Origin: Colias croceus
Lineage: Eukaryota > Arthropoda > Insecta > Lepidoptera > Pieridae
Assembly: GCF_905220415.1 (NCBI RefSeq)
Contig: NC_059540.1
Location: 255,501 to 319,500 of the forward strand
Length of the DNA stretch: 64,000 nucleotides
Direction of reading: 5' to 3'
The notes under the pieces were generated by a model. It worked only from the letters and a program-made list of their open reading frames with translations. It was not told where the DNA came from and did not search any database. Each line of letters starts with the position of its first letter. Positions within the stretch are counted from its first letter, which is position 1. This document shows, piece after piece, positions 60,871-64,000 of this stretch. Position numbers and translations under genes: made by a program.

Positions 60871-62625
60871 CGGGTATTGTTACAAAACCAGCGGGTTTCA
60901 GGTGCCGTTGCTATGAAAGGTTCGACAATGAATGCAATGCTAAATTATTGGCATTTAAGTATTTTTTCAGTGAAACAAGTGAATTCTCATTTTCATATAT
61001 TTTCAGTAAAAGTCAACGTTGTTACTATGTTTATATTATGTCGAAATTTCTGAACAAAATAAAATAATCTAAATTGTAGGTAGGTAACTAGGTACATAGA
61101 AAATACTCTTACTTATGTATATTTTCATCTAGCCACATTTACTCAGTATCTAGATACGTACTACAATGTGAATTCAATTATCTTTCATACTAATATCATG
61201 AAAATTTATTTTCGATTGTTTGTTACGATTTACACCAAATCACAAGCACAATTTTTAAAAATTATTTCACCAATACTAATCTTGATCTTCACATGATCTA
61301 CCGAATCACATGATCTATAAAACAATTTATTTTTCGCGCAGAGACAAGGTTGAAGGTAGTATAAAACTACCAAATATTGGAAAGTTAAAAATTTTCAATA
61401 TTAGAGCAACGTTTCACGTTATGTATTGGATAACAATCTTGACACGCAAACGCAATAAAACATTATGTAAGTATATAGTTGGATCGTTTGTTTACATATG
61501 GCTTACTCATCCTCTTCATTAACACAAGGTTATTTTTTATCCTCAACATCCTAATGTGGACCAGTTTGTGAATATGGTCTTCTTTGAGGTCTTGATGATT
61601 TCCGAACGACTATTTGTACGTTATGTATTTTCTTCGTGTATTCTATATGTTATGAATAATAGGCGGTTTAATTTGAGGGCAACAGATACCTATCTCTTTT
61701 TTTTGTGTGGTGTCTCTGAATGTTAGCCAGAAGGGCTTCTTCATTTTAACGCGGCCGCGACTGATTGCTTACTACGCTTTCACAGCTTAACAACAGAAAC
61801 AATTCAGATGAAATTTAAGTAAGTATGGGTAGGGATGGTGAGACTGTTTAGATTAACGTTGAAATAATGTAAACTTCTCCATTATAGAGGCACAACAAAT
61901 AAAACAATCTAAACAAGCATTTGACTTTAAAATATCTCGTCTTGATGGTACTTCTTCATTACAATTTCAACGTGGAGATTCCAATATTTCGAGGTCAATA
62001 AAAACCCTTTGTTGACATCACAAAATTCGATTTTGACGAAAACAATCGATTAATCATAATTTTCAAATTCTTAAGCTTATAAGCAGGTGCTAAGAGCTTA
62101 TAAATTCTACACAAACACACGATATTGACATGCAAATTCCACTTCAATTACAATGTAGTAAAGTATACATTTGCACACACATGCTAAGAAATCATTTACT
62201 TATCAGCGAAGTGATTATAGGAAAATTGTCTAATATTTGTGGACAATTGTAAGTCTTATCACTGTATGATACGGGTGACATTTGCGTGTGTGTAGATGAA
62301 ATTTATTTGATGTGTGTGTATAATTGTATTGAAGTGGGTCATTGACAAATATGCCGTTAAATCAACGCCTGCATGCGGGGACGATGCACAAATAATGAGG
62401 AAATCATATTTTGTTTATTATGAAAACTCGTGTTAAATATTAATAAACATGGATTATACAAGATTTATTAGTAGGTAAATATATATATTATACGTGTAAA
62501 AAAATAGAAAGAATTATACAGAATAGAATAGAAAACAAAAGTTTTATTATTACATGGACAGTGTATACGCGCACTTACTTTCGTTAAGTTAAAGAGCGAT
62601 TCAAAATTTCGAGAAAGTCTGCACA
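60871..62625. other. Stretch without recognised gene
   Basis: AT-rich. The open frame at 61310-61522 has no domain support. No repeat of note was seen. Confidence 0.4.
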
Positions 62626-62707
62626 GCTGAGGTGTCCGAGTGGTTAAGGAGTTGGACTTGAAATCCAATGGGTTCTACCCGCGCAGGTTCGAATCCTGTC
62701 CTCAGCG
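62626..62707 (+). tRNA. tRNA-Ser (anticodon UGA)
   Basis: The 82-nt sequence starts GCTGAGGTGTCCGAGTGG and folds as a class II tRNA: acceptor stem GCTGAGG with CCTCAGC plus a discriminator G, D arm, anticodon stem TTGGA/TCCAA with loop CTTGAAA (anticodon TGA), a long variable arm, and T arm CAGGTTCGAATCCTG. The long variable arm and discriminator G are serine traits. No intron. It decodes UCA codons in the cytosol. Confidence 0.95.
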
Positions 62708-62711
62708 AATA

Positions 62712-62732
62712 TTCTTTTTGTTTTTTATTTTT
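62712..62732 (+). terminator. Pol III terminator of tRNA-Ser
   Basis: CTTTTTGTTTTTTATTTTT follows the tRNA by a few bases and supplies several T runs that stop RNA polymerase III. Confidence 0.7.
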
Positions 62733-62829
62733 AATAAAGATGGTATATTTTAACAGGATTTTAGTTCCATTTAAATTATAAGCGAAAAAACTTTATACCT
62801 ATTTTTTTTTTTACAAAATATCTAACATG

Positions 62830-62860
62830 AATAACAAGAACACTTCATGTTCTTGTTATT
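62830..62860. repeat. Perfect 12-bp stem hairpin
   Basis: AATAACAAGAAC and GTTCTTGTTATT pair around the loop ACTTCAT. It lies about 120 bases beyond the tRNA gene and no function is evident. Confidence 0.45.
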
Positions 62861-64000
62861 CCAAGAAGTGTAAAAAATTTGACTTGTAAGGTCAAACAAT
62901 AGCCAACTACGAGTTTAACATACTTAAAAATTTTCTGAAATTCCTCACATGTACCCGCGAGTCTAACAGTACCAAGAAGTCGGTGACTTAAATGTTCATA
63001 ATATTAAAACATAAATAAATATTAGCAATACAATACAAATACCTGTGCAGTGACCTTCGAAAAACTACGAGAATCGAATGCGAAAACTATTAGGTTTTCC
63101 CGATCGTCAACGTTATTTGGTATTCTGTGTGACAAACTAAATCTTTGTTCCTGGTCAGATGTTTCTAGACTCAATATTTGTTGATTTTAAAAGAGATTAA
63201 GTTACTTTTAAAGTTTATAATATATTAATAGAATTGAAACAATGCACAACGAATTAGCCTAAATGTCATGTTAATTTATCAATTTCCAAGTCCAAGTCTG
63301 ATAATCTCAGAAAAGGGTACACTTTAGCGGATGAAGTCTACACAAGATAAAACTTAATTAAATGGGAACTGCAACGTTAGTTCAAAAAAATGTATCACGT
63401 TATTCATATTATTTATGTTATATCTTCCGAGTTTAGTCCCTTTCGCAACAACACCCCCCCAATTCAAATACAATGGAGAAACATCTCATGAAAAAATTGC
63501 CACAAACATACCCAACGAACATATTATATTTACAACGCAACAATAACAAATATGATTTCTACACATCTTGTAATAACAAAAACATCAATTGTATTTACCT
63601 CAAATATTAATTTAAAGTTAAGCAAGGTCATTTTTGCTTGACAGAATTCGATGTGGCTCGGTTAGCGTAATGACTGAGTAATAACTTCACGGTCACCTAA
63701 TTAGTATGCCCCGAGAGACGTCCCAGCTTCAGGAAGCTGAATCAGGCGTTTTCCTTTGATTAATACTTGACCGCTTTGTACACGAGCGGACAGGCTATGG
63801 AGTTTTGTGTCGCTATGTAATGTGTATGGTAAAGTACTAACTGTTATATCAACGCAGAGCTAACCACTGAGCCGGAAAATATCAAATTGTATTGTAATTC
63901 CTTATTTTGTTACCTATACAAAAAGTGTGAAATCAAAAAAAAGTTATGAAAGTTTAATCTACAAAAGCTTATTTAAATTTAAGCTTACACAAGAGATTTT
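62861..64000. other. Right edge without recognised gene
   Basis: AT-rich. A donor-like CACAG followed by GTATTT on the minus strand at about 63050 could belong to a noncoding first exon of gene A, but nothing else supports it. Confidence 0.3.

Overview
The window looks like nuclear DNA of a moth or butterfly. It is AT-rich, its exons are short and intron-separated, and its repeats are typical of Lepidoptera: short non-autonomous Helitrons with TC...CTAG ends, a tRNA-derived SINE, RTE-type tails and MITEs. No bacterial or viral gene was seen. Everything here was read by eye, and no database search was run.

Four protein-coding genes can be supported. At the left edge, the last coding exon of a plus-strand gene (243-367) ends in a membrane-helix-like tail and is followed by a long 3'UTR. 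It converges on gene C (13500-2590, minus), an 11-exon secreted protein of about 1087 residues: a signal peptide, three ten-cysteine von Willebrand factor C (VWC) domains, a Thr/Ser-rich mucin-like stretch, a fourth VWC, a second Thr-rich stretch and half a VWC at the end. Gene B (24925-23891, minus) is a small secreted protein of 94 residues with a TATA-type promoter candidate near 28386-28419. Gene A (50359-34790, minus) encodes a signal peptide, two VWC domains and a 685-residue cysteine-free acidic Ser/Thr-rich tail, 848 residues in all. Genes A and C share domain types and phase-1 exon borders, so they look like a tandem pair of VWC/mucin extracellular-matrix proteins, perhaps of the insect tenectin kind. 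Splice phases and exon lengths were checked for all three minus-strand genes and close without remainder.

The rest is intron and intergenic DNA with many repeats. The main ones are a 2-kb degenerate minisatellite at 14940-16912, a 539-bp near-perfect palindrome at 22093-22631, a fold-back element at 55736-56300, three copies of one Helitron family carrying a variable CTGT microsatellite, smaller Helitron ends, two MITE-like elements (50551-50736 and 56750-57435), a SINE nested inside an older Helitron at 59877-60083, and an exact 154-bp tandem duplication near 60566-60870. A tRNA-Ser(UGA) gene lies at 62626-62707 on the plus strand.

The minus-strand genes run in the order A, B, C. VWC proteins act outside the cell, often in BMP binding or matrix assembly, so A and C probably work in apical or cuticular matrix; that is inference from domain content only. 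No clear new multi-gene system was found. The most unusual items are the tandem VWC/mucin pair, the minisatellite with its cruciform border, and the two long palindromes.
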